DNA of 64,000 bases from JAEYXS01 sp943367715. GTDB lineage: Bacteria > Verrucomicrobiota > Verrucomicrobiia > Limisphaerales > JAEYXS01. The stretch is from positions 1 to 64,000 of the forward strand of contig CALRJY020000024.1 in NCBI GenBank assembly GCA_943367715.1, written 5' to 3'. The notes below the pieces were generated by a model that did not search any database, was not told the DNA's origin, and saw only the letters and a list, made by a program, of their open reading frames with translations. This document shows, in pieces, positions 41,576 to 50,653 of the stretch; position 1 is the stretch's first letter; each line of letters opens with the position of its first letter. A program made the position numbers and the translations under genes.

Positions 41576-42955
41576 CTACCGTTTTTGGAAGACGACGATG
41601 CGATTCGTATTCGTCCCCTTCGCGTTGTTGTCCACGCCCCAGCAGTTCGCGGTCTTGGTGAATTCCTGATCGTTGATCATGACGAGGAGCGGTTCCAGTC
41701 CGGCGGTGAGGCCGCAGGAGATCACGGCTTCCTCCAGCTTCACTTTGCCGTGTTTCACTTCACCGACTTCAAAGGCCACATGGCCGCCGGGCTTCAGCAG
41801 GCGATGCAGTTCGCGGAAGACGTTCGTCATCACTTCCTGCCATACCTCCAGCTTCTTCGGCACAGTGATCTTTACGGTCTGGGAATCGATGCCGAGGAAC
41901 CAGCAGCGCAGCCAGTTGTCCGTGGCGTAATCCACGATGTCCAGAAACGGCGGTGAGGTGACGACGAGGGAGACGCTGCCAGCGGGCAATTCGTGCGTGG
42001 CATCGGCGGTGGCGGTGGTGAAGCGGGCTTTCGACGCGACACTGGCCAGCTTCGCCAACTCTTCCCGCTGCATCTCTTTCAGCAACTGGTTCGATTTCTT
42101 GGCGATGATCTTCGCCACGTCGCGATACGGTGGCACTTGATTCCGGCGTTCATTGATCTTGCGCTGGGATTTCACCGACACCGCCTGGTTCGGCGGCATG
42201 GTGTACACGGAGAAGAATCCGGGCGAGTGGCCGGTGAGGCGGTTCAATGCGACCATGGCAATCCATTCATCCACGTGATCCAGTTGGCCATTCGCGCGGC
42301 GATTGAGCAGGTATTTCTTGAGGGCGGAAATCTCGCGTAACGTGTCTGCGTGGTAGAACACCAGCAGGTCTTCTGGTTGCTCGCCCGCATCTTTAAAATC
42401 GATTTCCGTCAACCTCTTCGCCACTGCCTTTTGCTCCGGTGGATTGGTGCGGGGACGGGCGAGCGTGATGCTGAGCGGGTTCACGTCGTTGCCGAAAGGC
42501 ACGCGACCAAGCAAAGCCGCTTCAATAAGCGTGGTGCCCCGGCCCATGAAGGGATCATAGACAACCTCGTTGGGTTGCGTGAGGCGCTCAATGAAGAAGC
42601 GCGGGAGCTGGGGCTTGAAACACGCACGGTAAGATATCTCGTGCAGGTTGCTGGCGGCGCGTTGTTTGGCCGTCCAGAACTCATTCACGAAGGTGGGCAC
42701 TTGCACATCCGCGTGGCTGGTGGTGGGTGTGAGCCACTGGCGCGTCTCGGTGCCGAAGTCGCGAAACGCCGCCAGTTCCTCCGCGAGCGAGCTATACTTC
42801 ACCGCAGGCGTAGGGACGGTCTGTGGCTTTTCAGCAAAGGCAAATTCCAATGTATCCGGCAACGGCACGGAGTTGGTGTACCGCCTTTGACGAACCAAAC
42901 AAGTCCGAAGTGCGATCCAGCAAAGCTCGGACTTGCCTTCCGCTTTCGTGACCAT
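41576..42955 (-). CDS. Orphan DNA methyltransferase
   Basis: 459 residues starting at MVTKAEGK; the sequence AAGGA lies four bases before this ATG, which supports it over a TTG further out. SAM motif DPFMGRGTT is at residues 134-142 and the catalytic TSPPF at 333-337, so the order is motif I before motif IV with a 190-residue region between that may hold target recognition. A TSPPF catalytic motif fits an N4-cytosine or N6-adenine enzyme. No nuclease gene is adjacent; the two-gene system at 33.4 kb is separate. A regulatory or host-protective role is possible. Confidence 0.87.
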   Translation of the reverse strand: MVTKAEGKSELCWIALRTCLVRQRRYTNSVPLPDTLEFAFAEKPQTVPTPAVKYSSLAEELAAFRDFGTETRQWLTPTTSHADVQVPTFVNEFWTAKQRAASNLHEISYRACFKPQLPRFFIERLTQPNEVVYDPFMGRGTTLIEAALLGRVPFGNDVNPLSITLARPRTNPPEQKAVAKRLTEIDFKDAGEQPEDLLVFYHADTLREISALKKYLLNRRANGQLDHVDEWIAMVALNRLTGHSPGFFSVYTMPPNQAVSVKSQRKINERRNQVPPYRDVAKIIAKKSNQLLKEMQREELAKLASVASKARFTTATADATHELPAGSVSLVVTSPPFLDIVDYATDNWLRCWFLGIDSQTVKITVPKKLEVWQEVMTNVFRELHRLLKPGGHVAFEVGEVKHGKVKLEEAVISCGLTAGLEPLLVMINDQEFTKTANCWGVDNNAKGTNTNRIVVFQKR

Positions 42956-43137
42956 TAAATCCTTGGGCAGCAGTAGCAAGGATCAGCATCGGATGGTTAC
43001 CACAAGGGATGCAACGGGCCGTCGAAGGAGAGCGCAGCCGGTGACCGGGCGGATCCTCGCTTCCAGACCCCCTCATTTTTCTCTCCTTTCCCCTTGCCCT
43101 GAGTGCCTCGTGTAAGCAGCATCCTCGCCTTTGTGTC

Positions 43138-45093
43138 ATGCTGACTATTTCTGGTGTATCGAAGAGTTTTGGCGGGCGGACGTTGTTTGAAGACGTAACG
43201 TTGCAGGTCAACCGTGAAAATCGCATGGGCCTCGTGGGTCCTAACGGTGCGGGGAAGTCCACATTCTTGAAGCTCATTCTGGGCGAGGAATCGCCGGACG
43301 AAGGGACCATCGAGTTTCAGCGCAATACCAAGGTGGGCTATCTGCCTCAGGAAAGCGCACCCGTAGGCGATGAAACCGTGCTGGAGATCGCCACGGCCAT
43401 CTCGCCGGAGATCGTGAAACTCCAGAAGGCGCTCAAGGCGTGGGAGGCCGATCACTTGGGCGAATTGGAGCATGACGACGATCTGCATGCCCAATACGAA
43501 GAGGCGGGCGGCTACCAACTGGAGCCCAAGGCGAAGAAGATCCTCGCCGGCCTGAGCTTCCGGGAAAAAGATTTTGACCGTCCGGCCAAGGAGTTGAGCG
43601 GTGGCTGGGTGATGCGCGCGCATCTTGCCCGGCTGCTGGTGCAACAGCCCGACCTGCTGATCCTGGATGAGCCGACGAACCATCTGGACCTCGAATCGCT
43701 CATCTGGTTCCAGGATTATCTGAAGGGATACGATGGCGCGATCCTCATGATCTCGCATGATCGCGAGTTCCTGAACCAGCTCGTGGGTTACATCATCGAG
43801 CTGCGCGGCGGCAAGGCGTACCGGTATCGCGGCAACTACGACCAGTTCCTGGTGCAAAGGGAGGCGAACGAGGTGCAGTTGGTCGCGGCGTATAAGAACC
43901 AGCAGAAAGAGATCGAACGGCTGCAGCTCTTCGCAGACCGCTTCCGCGCGAAGGCCAGCAAAGCTTCCCAGGCGCAATCGAAACTCAAGCAGATCGACCG
44001 TATGGAGAAGATCGAGCTGCCGGATGATCCGGCGGCGCAGATCGGCTTCTCCTTCCCGCAGCCGCAACGCAGCGGGCATCGCGTCATCACGTTGAAGGAA
44101 GTGCATCATGCGTATGGGCAGAACGTGATCTATCGCGGCGTGGATTTCGAGGCGACGCGCGATCAGAAAATCGTGCTCGTAGGTCCGAACGGTGCGGGCA
44201 AATCGACCTTGCTGAAGATCCTCGGCGGCACGTTGCCGGTGCAACAGGGTGAACGCGAGCTGGGACACAATGTGAAGGCGGGTTACTACTCGCAGTATCG
44301 CATCGAGATGCTGCAACCGGACCGCACCGTGCTGGAAGAGGCGCTGGACACGCCGCAGAAGGTGACGGAGCAGTTCATTCGCACACTGCTGGGCAGCTTC
44401 CTTTTCCGGGGTGATGATGTGTTCAAACCGGTGAAGGTCTTGAGCGGTGGTGAGAAGAGCCGTCTGGCGCTGGTGAAGCTTTTGCTCGATCCGCCAAACC
44501 TGTTGCTCATGGATGAGCCCACGACGCATTTGGACATGCCCAGCATCGACGCTCTGGTGTATGCGCTGGAGCAGTTCAAGGGCACGCTCATCTTCATCAG
44601 CCATGACGTGTATTTCATCAAGGCGCTCTCCAACCATGTGGTGCATGTGAACGCCGGTGTGCTCACGCATTACTCGGGCAACTACGATTATTACCTGGAG
44701 AAATCCAAGTCGGACTCGGCCCGCTCCGGCCTGACGGCGGGTGGTGCCAGCGGTGCCGCCGCGAAAGCCGCTGCAGCGGCAGCGAAAGCGACCGCCAAAC
44801 AAGAAGACCCACGCAAAGACCAGAAGCGGGTGGAAGCATCCGATCGCCAGGCCCGCTCCGAGGCGCGCAAGAAGCAGCAGAAACTGGTGAACGAGCTGGA
44901 GCAAAAGATCACCAAGCTGGAAGCGCGACAGAAGGAACTGGCCGCTGAGTTGGAGAAGCCGGAGACTTACGAGAAGACCGGCGCGGCCATGACAATCAAT
45001 CGGGAGCTGTCAGACGTCACCAATCAGGTGGAAAAAGCCCAGAAGGACTGGGAAGCCGCGGCGGTGAAGCTGGAAGAGATGGGCGCGGAGTAA
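43138..45093 (+). CDS. ABC-F family ATPase
   Basis: 651 residues. Two ABC domains: the first with GLVGPNGAGKSTFLKLI, ELSGGWVMRAHLARLL and LILDEPTNHLD; the second with VLVGPNGAGKSTLLKIL, VLSGGEKSRLALVKLL and LLMDEPTTHLD. The linker between them is rich in charged helices (YDQFLVQREANEVQLVAAYKNQQKEI). A C-terminal Ala/Lys-rich stretch leads into a coiled coil (KKQQKLVNELEQKITKLEARQKEL), as in Uup. ABC-F proteins act on ribosomes rather than as transporters. The paralogue within the family is uncertain. Confidence 0.92.
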   Translation: MLTISGVSKSFGGRTLFEDVTLQVNRENRMGLVGPNGAGKSTFLKLILGEESPDEGTIEFQRNTKVGYLPQESAPVGDETVLEIATAISPEIVKLQKALKAWEADHLGELEHDDDLHAQYEEAGGYQLEPKAKKILAGLSFREKDFDRPAKELSGGWVMRAHLARLLVQQPDLLILDEPTNHLDLESLIWFQDYLKGYDGAILMISHDREFLNQLVGYIIELRGGKAYRYRGNYDQFLVQREANEVQLVAAYKNQQKEIERLQLFADRFRAKASKASQAQSKLKQIDRMEKIELPDDPAAQIGFSFPQPQRSGHRVITLKEVHHAYGQNVIYRGVDFEATRDQKIVLVGPNGAGKSTLLKILGGTLPVQQGERELGHNVKAGYYSQYRIEMLQPDRTVLEEALDTPQKVTEQFIRTLLGSFLFRGDDVFKPVKVLSGGEKSRLALVKLLLDPPNLLLMDEPTTHLDMPSIDALVYALEQFKGTLIFISHDVYFIKALSNHVVHVNAGVLTHYSGNYDYYLEKSKSDSARSGLTAGGASGAAAKAAAAAAKATAKQEDPRKDQKRVEASDRQARSEARKKQQKLVNELEQKITKLEARQKELAAELEKPETYEKTGAAMTINRELSDVTNQVEKAQKDWEAAAVKLEEMGAE

Positions 45094-45394
45094 TTTTTCT
45101 TCCCCCGAGAACAGACTAATTCTGAATTAGTTACTCTTTTTTAGATAGCATAAACGCGTTCAGTTTGAAGATATTGTCGTGACCTCGAACCGTTTTAAAG
45201 AACGGGAAGTCAGCGTTTTCCACAAATAAAAGAATTCTTTTCCAAGAGTCATCCGAAGGTCGGTGATTAAAATTTTATCCTCCCGACCTTATTTTAATTA
45301 GAATATTTAATTTTAGTTAAATACGTAGCACAAAATGCCTATTAACTAATCATAAAAACAGGTTTACCAGTGGCATAATCACTGTTGTAAACCA
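45094..45394. other. AT-rich intergenic region
   Basis: 301 bases clearly richer in A/T than the surroundings, with tracts such as TTTTAATTAGAATATTTAATTT. Probably holds the promoter of the lipoprotein-pseudopilin pair; no exact boxes can be named. Confidence 0.45.
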
Positions 45395-45904
45395 ATGAAA
45401 ACGCCAGCTTTTGCAATTCTGTCGGCCTTGTTGGCATCCCTCCTCTTGGGATGCTCTCCCAAGGAGAATGAGGAGCTTCAATCTCCCAACACAACCCCCT
45501 CTGCAACAGAGGTTTCGGTAGATTCAACCAGTTCCGCTGCAGTTCCACTGGCGCCCCAAAACGTCAGTTCTTCCCCGCCACCCAACGCCCCGTTGGATAT
45601 CACCAAAACCGAACGCCCCCTCAACGCTCAGGGGGATCGGATGAGCGATCTGGAATACCTGAACCATTTGGTACAACAGGTAAACGAATCCAGAAGCACC
45701 CCGAAAGAGATCAATCAAAAAGCCTTTAAGACGGAAGCCGAGCAGCTTGCCTACGAAGAAGCCCAACAGCAGGCGCTCAACCGGGGGCCGGTCAAAGACC
45801 TCAACGAGCTAGTTTCCTCCGGAGTCATCAAAACTCTGCCCACCGCGCCTGCCGGGCAGCGCTATGCCCTCGATACCGCCACGGGAAAAGTCGTCCTCCA
45901 GTGA
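45395..45904 (+). CDS. Lipoprotein next to a pseudopilin gene
   Basis: 169 residues with lipobox LLLGC (Cys20). A low-complexity Ser/Thr/Pro stretch occupies residues 25-70. The C-terminal half is helical (RMSDLEYLNHLVQQVNESRS, then EAEQLAYEEAQQQALNRG) and ends YALDTATGKVVLQ. This kind of protein is often found beside type II-like pseudopilin genes in Verrucomicrobiota. It is 32 bases upstream of the pseudopilin gene and probably cotranscribed. Confidence 0.78.
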   Translation: MKTPAFAILSALLASLLLGCSPKENEELQSPNTTPSATEVSVDSTSSAAVPLAPQNVSSSPPPNAPLDITKTERPLNAQGDRMSDLEYLNHLVQQVNESRSTPKEINQKAFKTEAEQLAYEEAQQQALNRGPVKDLNELVSSGVIKTLPTAPAGQRYALDTATGKVVLQ

Positions 45905-45936
45905 TTCTCAAACGCTAAACCCTAACCAACAATCCC

Positions 45937-46929
45937 ATGCCTAAATCCGCATTACCCAATATCCGCTCCAAACGGTCCTTCTGCCTGGCTTTTACCCTCA
46001 TCGAACTGTTGGTCGTGATCGCCATCATCGCGATCCTGGCTGGCATGTTGTTACCGGCCTTGGCGAAGGCGAAAGCCCGCGCGCTGGCGAACAATTGCAC
46101 CAGCAACGTGAAGCAAATCACGCTCGGGAACGGTATGTACACCACGGACAACGCCGAGAAACTGCCCTACGCCGGTATGCAGATGGGCAGCGGAGCCGGA
46201 TCCGGTTCGTGGGACAAGCTGCTCTTCTCCTACATCGGCTGTTCTCAGCCGAAGACGGACGGCAACATGAACTGGACCACGGATGTGAAGTGGGCGCCGA
46301 AGATGCTCCGCTGTCCGGGGGACAAATACGTGCCCAGCCTCGTACTGGCCCCCGAGAACAACAACAGCGTCGGCCGCGCTCTGCGTACGTATGCGATGCC
46401 ACGATATAAGTTCAACAACGGACCGAACCTCGATGACGGTGGCACACTTAACCAGGGCCCCAACCCCTCCGCACAAACGGGCATAGGCATCGTGATCTAT
46501 TTTGATCGCGATATGCAGATTGGCAGTTGGTGGACGCCTAACCACTCCAGCACCAATGCCGCCTGGACCGCGACGAAACTCAGCAATCTCCCGGCGGTCA
46601 ATACCAGCACCGTCAGGGCACCGGAAGACACCATCTTTTTGACCGAGCGGGTGAACTACTCAAACAACAGCACCAGCACGGAACAGAAAGTGGGCGCGGT
46701 GACCGCGTGGGTGGACCAGGCGAGCTGGAGTTCCACCGGTGGCCGCTATCAGGCACAGGTCGGCACGCAGATCGCTTCCAGTTCGGCCGTGTATCAGCAA
46801 TGGCATCATGACGGTGCGTGGCAGTATGGTTTCGTAGACGGCCATGTGGAACTGCTGCCTCCGGCCAAGACCTCCTCTGATCAAAGCAAACAGCTCGGCA
46901 TGTGGAGCATCCGTGCGGGTGATAAATAG
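45937..46929 (+). CDS. Type II secretion-like pseudopilin (prepilin with H-X9-DG-type tail)
   Basis: 330 residues. The leader and methylation site read AFTLIELLVVIAIIAILAGMLLPALAKAKARA, the classic type IV pilin/pseudopilin N-terminus; processing is expected before the Phe. Near the C-terminus, WHHDGAWQYGFVDGHVELL is the H-X-x-G-x-x-x-FxDGH motif of the many secreted pseudopilins of Verrucomicrobiota, Planctomycetota and Lentisphaerota. Role at the cell surface is unknown; no secretion-system genes are near. Confidence 0.93.
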   Translation: MPKSALPNIRSKRSFCLAFTLIELLVVIAIIAILAGMLLPALAKAKARALANNCTSNVKQITLGNGMYTTDNAEKLPYAGMQMGSGAGSGSWDKLLFSYIGCSQPKTDGNMNWTTDVKWAPKMLRCPGDKYVPSLVLAPENNNSVGRALRTYAMPRYKFNNGPNLDDGGTLNQGPNPSAQTGIGIVIYFDRDMQIGSWWTPNHSSTNAAWTATKLSNLPAVNTSTVRAPEDTIFLTERVNYSNNSTSTEQKVGAVTAWVDQASWSSTGGRYQAQVGTQIASSSAVYQQWHHDGAWQYGFVDGHVELLPPAKTSSDQSKQLGMWSIRAGDK

Positions 46930-46955
46930 GCCTTAACGATAACGAATCCAGAGCC

Positions 46956-46990
46956 AGCGCAGGGAATACACTTCCCTGCGCTCTTCTATT
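46956..46990. terminator. Bidirectional terminator between convergent genes
   Basis: Ten-base perfect stem AGCGCAGGGA (46956-46965) with TCCCTGCGCT (46973-46982), then CTTCTATTT. It overlaps the last codons of the CoaB-type gene. Confidence 0.6.
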
Positions 46991-47630
46991 TGAGAGATAG
47001 ACAGGCGGAGAACCAGTCCGTCAAAGCGGCTTTGCTGGCGAGTGAAGCCACCACTGCTTGCGCATCACTAACGGCGAAGCCTTTACTGAAAGCGCGGCCA
47101 TTCACCACGCAGAGGTCGGTCTGATTCTCACGAATCTGTTGCTGCCCTTTCACCAGCGCGTCTTCGCAGGTGCCATCGAGTTCGTATTTCCAACCGATGA
47201 GCCGGGCTTGCGGAAAAAGCGGTCGAAGCTGGCTGATGACCTTGCTGGCGGGTTCGAGAACCAGGGTGAGGTCCCCTGCCCGGCTGGAGATTTTGCGTTC
47301 GGCCAGCGCTTCGCCAGCAGCGTTATGAACGTGCTTCACTTTGAAATCGCAGAGGGCGGCACAGTGGAGGACGGCACCCATCTCACCTTGCTTTGAAATG
47401 ATTTGAAGCTTGGCGAGAAGGTCGTCGTTGGTGCTAAACGGAATCAGATGTTTCGCCGTGCAAGCCCCCGTGTAAGTGGCCGCTTCACCTTTCAGACAGA
47501 AGACTTCGTGGCCATCAGCAGTGAGACGGTTCGCGAGCAAGACACCCAGTTCGCCGGTGGAAAAATTCGTGAGGCGACGCACTTCATCGACGGGCTCATA
47601 GCTCGGCCCGCACGTGATCACGACACGCAT
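46986..47630 (-). CDS. CoaB-type phosphopantothenoylcysteine synthetase domain protein
   Basis: 214 residues. It covers only the CoaB half of the usual CoaBC fusion: RVVITCGPSYEPVDEVRRLTNFSTGELG at the start, HCAALCDFKV in the middle and IGWKYELDGT plus LCVVNGRAFSKGF near the end. CoaB joins 4-phosphopantothenate and cysteine in coenzyme A synthesis. Whether it is the only CoaB of the cell cannot be told; a separate CoaC would be needed. It overlaps the acyltransferase gene upstream by 13 bases. Confidence 0.85.
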   Translation of the reverse strand: MRVVITCGPSYEPVDEVRRLTNFSTGELGVLLANRLTADGHEVFCLKGEAATYTGACTAKHLIPFSTNDDLLAKLQIISKQGEMGAVLHCAALCDFKVKHVHNAAGEALAERKISSRAGDLTLVLEPASKVISQLRPLFPQARLIGWKYELDGTCEDALVKGQQQIRENQTDLCVVNGRAFSKGFAVSDAQAVVASLASKAALTDWFSACLSLK

Positions 47631-48418
47631 GCGGGCTCCTTTTCCTTGCCAGCACCACGCACACTTTGCTGGAGAGCCAGCACTTCTGCATGCAGTTCCT
47701 TGGCAAGCTGCTTGCGGTCGGACTTATGCACGCGTGGTTCGCCGAAGATGACTTTGGCACCGATGCGTTCCTTCGAGAAAATGTTCAGCAGATGCGGCGC
47801 GAGCGTCATGTCCGCCCAGTAGGCGACCTCCTCTGACACCAGACCTTGACCAGACGGGAGCGAGTAAACGACACACGCGGGCGTCACTGGCAAATCGATT
47901 TGCGTGATAGGCTCGAGGAGCGCGGATTTGAAGGGCAACACGGTGTCACCACCGGAGCTGGTGCCTTCGGGGAACAAAGCCAAGTGCGCGCCTGAGTTCA
48001 GGATCGCGCGCATCTCATCGGCCAGGCGGCCAACGTCAGAGCGCTTCTCGCGGTTCACGAAGAGCGTGCCGCCAAGTCCCGCGAAGTAGCCGAAGATGGG
48101 CCAGCGTTTTACATTACTCTTGGCGATGAAGACACAAGGCGTGACTGCACAGAGCACGATGATGTCCACGTAGCCCATGTGGTTGCTGACCATGAGGCCG
48201 CCTTCAGGTGGTTTGCCGATGATTTCGAGATCGATATGCAGCAGGTCCACGTAACGGCGGCAACTGCGGTGCAGCCAGAGGGCGCGGTCTTTGACGGAGG
48301 CGGATTTACCCTGCGATGAAACCTGACGGCGGAAATCCAGCGCGATGAGAATGAGGGAGAAGAGGAACGTCGCCCCCCGCCAGAGCCCGCGCAACGGATG
48401 TTTGTAAAAGCCTTTCAT
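47618..48418 (-). CDS. PlsC/OlsA-like 1-acylglycerol-3-phosphate acyltransferase
   Basis: 266 residues. N-terminal membrane segment (GATFLFSLILIALDF). Acyltransferase motif I is SNHMGYVDII (H-x4-D), followed by GGTLFVNREKRSD and FPEGTSSGG, the four-block PlsC pattern. Upstream on the same strand lies an OlsB-like acyltransferase; together they resemble the ornithine-lipid pair OlsB/OlsA. General phospholipid synthesis is the alternative. Confidence 0.88.
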   Translation of the reverse strand: MKGFYKHPLRGLWRGATFLFSLILIALDFRRQVSSQGKSASVKDRALWLHRSCRRYVDLLHIDLEIIGKPPEGGLMVSNHMGYVDIIVLCAVTPCVFIAKSNVKRWPIFGYFAGLGGTLFVNREKRSDVGRLADEMRAILNSGAHLALFPEGTSSGGDTVLPFKSALLEPITQIDLPVTPACVVYSLPSGQGLVSEEVAYWADMTLAPHLLNIFSKERIGAKVIFGEPRVHKSDRKQLAKELHAEVLALQQSVRGAGKEKEPACVS

Positions 48419-48566
48419 CGATCAATCAGTGGCTAAAGGCATGACGCGGAATGGGCCGGAATGCAAGCGCGTTGAAGGCCCTGAAAACGTCGAATCGTTG
48501 AAAGGTTAAAACGTTGTAACGATTCACCCTTTTAACGATTTAACCCAGTATCGAGAACGAGGACGA

Positions 48567-49325
48567 TTACGAGAGGAAGCGCCGCTTCACATCGCCTTGC
48601 AGCGTCTCGATGTCGAGGAGCGTAAGGAAATCGATGGTCTTGAACTGGCGATCCAGCGCGGGCGGGCCGCAGATCTTCGCACCGATGGTCAGGTAGGCGC
48701 GCAAGAGCTTGGGGATCTTCGGCGCGTCGGCGGCGAGTTGATCCATGGGGCAATCGTAAGCCAGCTTCGGCACCGTGCGCCATTCAGTCGGGGCCAGGTG
48801 AGAGCGAACGATCTGGGTGTACATGCTCGCGCCTTCCGCCGGGTCTTGCGAGGTCAGGGAACTACAACCAATCAAGTAACGTCCGCCGAATTCACGGGCG
48901 TAATCCGCGATGCCCTTCCAGAGCAGACCAAGCACCGCGAGGTTGCGGTGATTCTTGTGCACGCAAGCGCGACCGAGTTCCACGATCTGGGCGCGATTGG
49001 CTTCGTAGGGGCTGAAATCAAATTCCTGCTCGCTGTAGTAGCCGAGGTTCTTCGCTGCCGTGGCGCCCATCTGAAGGCGGTAGGTGCCCACGATCTGTTT
49101 GGTCACCAAATGCTCGACGAGGAGGTGATGGCAGACGGCATCGAACGGGTCCGCATCGCGACCGGTCTGGTAGGAGGTTTCGAGACCCTCGTTCAACTCC
49201 AAGTTAAAGACGGCAAAACGCAGCGCCTGGGCCGCCGCCACTTCTTCATCGGTGCGGGCCAGACGCAAACCATAATCACCCTGCTGATGAACCAGCAGGC
49301 GAGCGACTTTCAAACTCGTCAACAT
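48567..49325 (-). CDS. OlsB-like acyl-ACP-dependent N-acyltransferase
   Basis: 252 residues with the GNAT-like core of OlsB/hemolysin-type acyltransferases. It reads LRFAVFNLELNEG, CHHLLVEHLVTKQIVGTYRLQMG, VELGRACVHKNHRNLAVLGLLWKGIADYA and YLIGCSSLTSQDPAEG. The C-terminal part reads LRAYLTIGAKICGPPALDRQFKTIDFLTLLDI (read in parts). OlsB forms lyso-ornithine lipid from ornithine and acyl-ACP. The PlsC-like gene lies 148 bases downstream. The head-group amino acid cannot be deduced. Confidence 0.8.
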   Translation of the reverse strand: MLTSLKVARLLVHQQGDYGLRLARTDEEVAAAQALRFAVFNLELNEGLETSYQTGRDADPFDAVCHHLLVEHLVTKQIVGTYRLQMGATAAKNLGYYSEQEFDFSPYEANRAQIVELGRACVHKNHRNLAVLGLLWKGIADYAREFGGRYLIGCSSLTSQDPAEGASMYTQIVRSHLAPTEWRTVPKLAYDCPMDQLAADAPKIPKLLRAYLTIGAKICGPPALDRQFKTIDFLTLLDIETLQGDVKRRFLS

Positions 49326-49549
49326 CAGATGGAGAACATATTGCTTTAAATCCGCCGTCCCGCCAGTGAAATTATTGTGACAAGAGTGCCACGAAAATAG
49401 GGCATTAACCCTAGGAGGTGAATCTCATTGAGTGAGCACAGGATAAAACCACCCCAAAAAAGCCTGTTAAACCAAACCTCAACCTCTTGGTAGCAAGGCA
49501 TTTAAGCATCACCCAACAAAGCTCCCGATGGGCGATCAAAACCGGCGGC

Positions 49550-50023
49550 TTAAACAGGTTCACGAGGCCACGCTTGGGGGATGGTTTCCAGATCGGTTAG
49601 GAGGATTTTTTGGTCCTCAGGGTCCGTGATGGCGGCGGCGTGTTGCCTAGCTTGTTCCAGATGTTTCGCGGTGTCGGGATGGTTCGTGAGACTGAGGGCG
49701 CGGGCGAGGGCCTCGTGGGCGTAGCCGAGGTTGAAAGGGGCGAGGTTGTTTTGCTCGCTGATCTCCCGGCAACGGTGGGCGTGATAGAGCGCGGGCTCGG
49801 GACGTTTCAGCACGGCATAAACCCGGGATATCTGCCACTCGCCGATGCTGAGGTTGGTGGCATTTCCCGCGAGGCTCCAGTGATAACAGGAGGCGTGCGC
49901 GCCGTGGATCAGGGCGTCTGTCTCGGCGGAAGTGCGGTCGGATTTTTCCATGAGAGTCCACGTCTGGTTGAAGAGGTCCACGGCGAGGCGACGGTGGGTT
50001 TCGGGAGTGATGGGAGCGGACAT
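49550..50023 (-). CDS. TPR-like protein of unknown function
   Basis: 157 residues from MSAPITPE; an ATG two codons upstream is also possible. The sequence is all-helical with repeating aromatic/Ala pairs (LAVDLFNQTWTLMEK, GAHASCYHWSLAG, ALYHAHRCREISEQ, GYAHEALARALSLT, AKHLEQARQHAAAI), like tetratricopeptide helices. No signal peptide. Role unknown. Confidence 0.72.
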   Translation of the reverse strand: MSAPITPETHRRLAVDLFNQTWTLMEKSDRTSAETDALIHGAHASCYHWSLAGNATNLSIGEWQISRVYAVLKRPEPALYHAHRCREISEQNNLAPFNLGYAHEALARALSLTNHPDTAKHLEQARQHAAAITDPEDQKILLTDLETIPQAWPREPV

Positions 50024-50215
50024 GAGCATGAAGCTAAATTCATGGGCCGGAGTTCAAAGCAAAAAGTTCGAGACCCCGGGCGGCGCATCTGGGAACTGGA
50101 TTTGAAGTCAGCAGGCGATTCAGTGACACGTGCTCACGAAGATCCTCGCGCTCACCCCGTCTCGGTGGTGAGCAACTGAGTGATGATCGGATTACTATCT
50201 GACAGCCTGCACCGG

Positions 50216-50653
50216 CTACGGCTGGCGGACGCGGTAATAGCGGTTGGGCACGCCGGGGGCAGTGTTCGTCACGGTCTTCACGGTGCCATCGCCGTTTTGA
50301 ATGGGGAGCAGTTGCCAGTTCGGGTTCAGCAGTGAGTCTGTGTATTCCACGATGTAGCTCTCGCCGGGTTCGGTCTCGAAGGAGATGCTGAAATCATTGC
50401 CCACTTTCTTGGGTGCGAACACCAGCAAGGGTGGCGTGATCCAGTAGCCAACACTCACGACGAAGCGGGTTTCCGTCAGCACAGCCGCACTGGGCTGGCC
50501 GGCGGTGCCGTTGAGGCTGAAGGTGCCGCCCGTGCTGCCTGTGACTGCGCCACCGGCGATCACGCTGTGAACCAGAGTGAAGCGATCGCCGCTCTGCGCG
50601 TGTGTGCTCACGGCGCAGAGCGACAGGGCGAGGAGGAGAAAGAAGCGTTTCAT
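50216..50653 (-). CDS. Secreted protein coupled to the S74 adhesin-like gene
   Basis: 145 residues with signal peptide (MKRFFLLLALSLCAVSTHAQ). The first part has GGAVTGSTGGTFSLNGTAGQ, a pattern common in secreted Verrucomicrobiota proteins, and the second a sandwich-like domain (FSISFETEPGESYIVEYTDSL... PNRYYRVRQP). Its start overlaps the end of the preceding gene (ATGA). Probably works with or beside that surface protein. Confidence 0.75.
   Translation of the reverse strand: MKRFFLLLALSLCAVSTHAQSGDRFTLVHSVIAGGAVTGSTGGTFSLNGTAGQPSAAVLTETRFVVSVGYWITPPLLVFAPKKVGNDFSISFETEPGESYIVEYTDSLLNPNWQLLPIQNGDGTVKTVTNTAPGVPNRYYRVRQP

Noticed and set aside
42997..44904. 635-residue open frame antisense to the ABC-F gene
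   Set aside because: Composition artefact of a GC-rich gene; the ABC-F motifs on the other strand are complete.
45094..45394. Replication origin in the AT-rich gap
   Set aside because: No DnaA-box cluster and no dnaA, dnaN or similar gene nearby.
49326..49549. Riboswitch between the OlsB-like and TPR-like genes
   Set aside because: Several short complementary pieces are present but no known riboswitch core could be matched.
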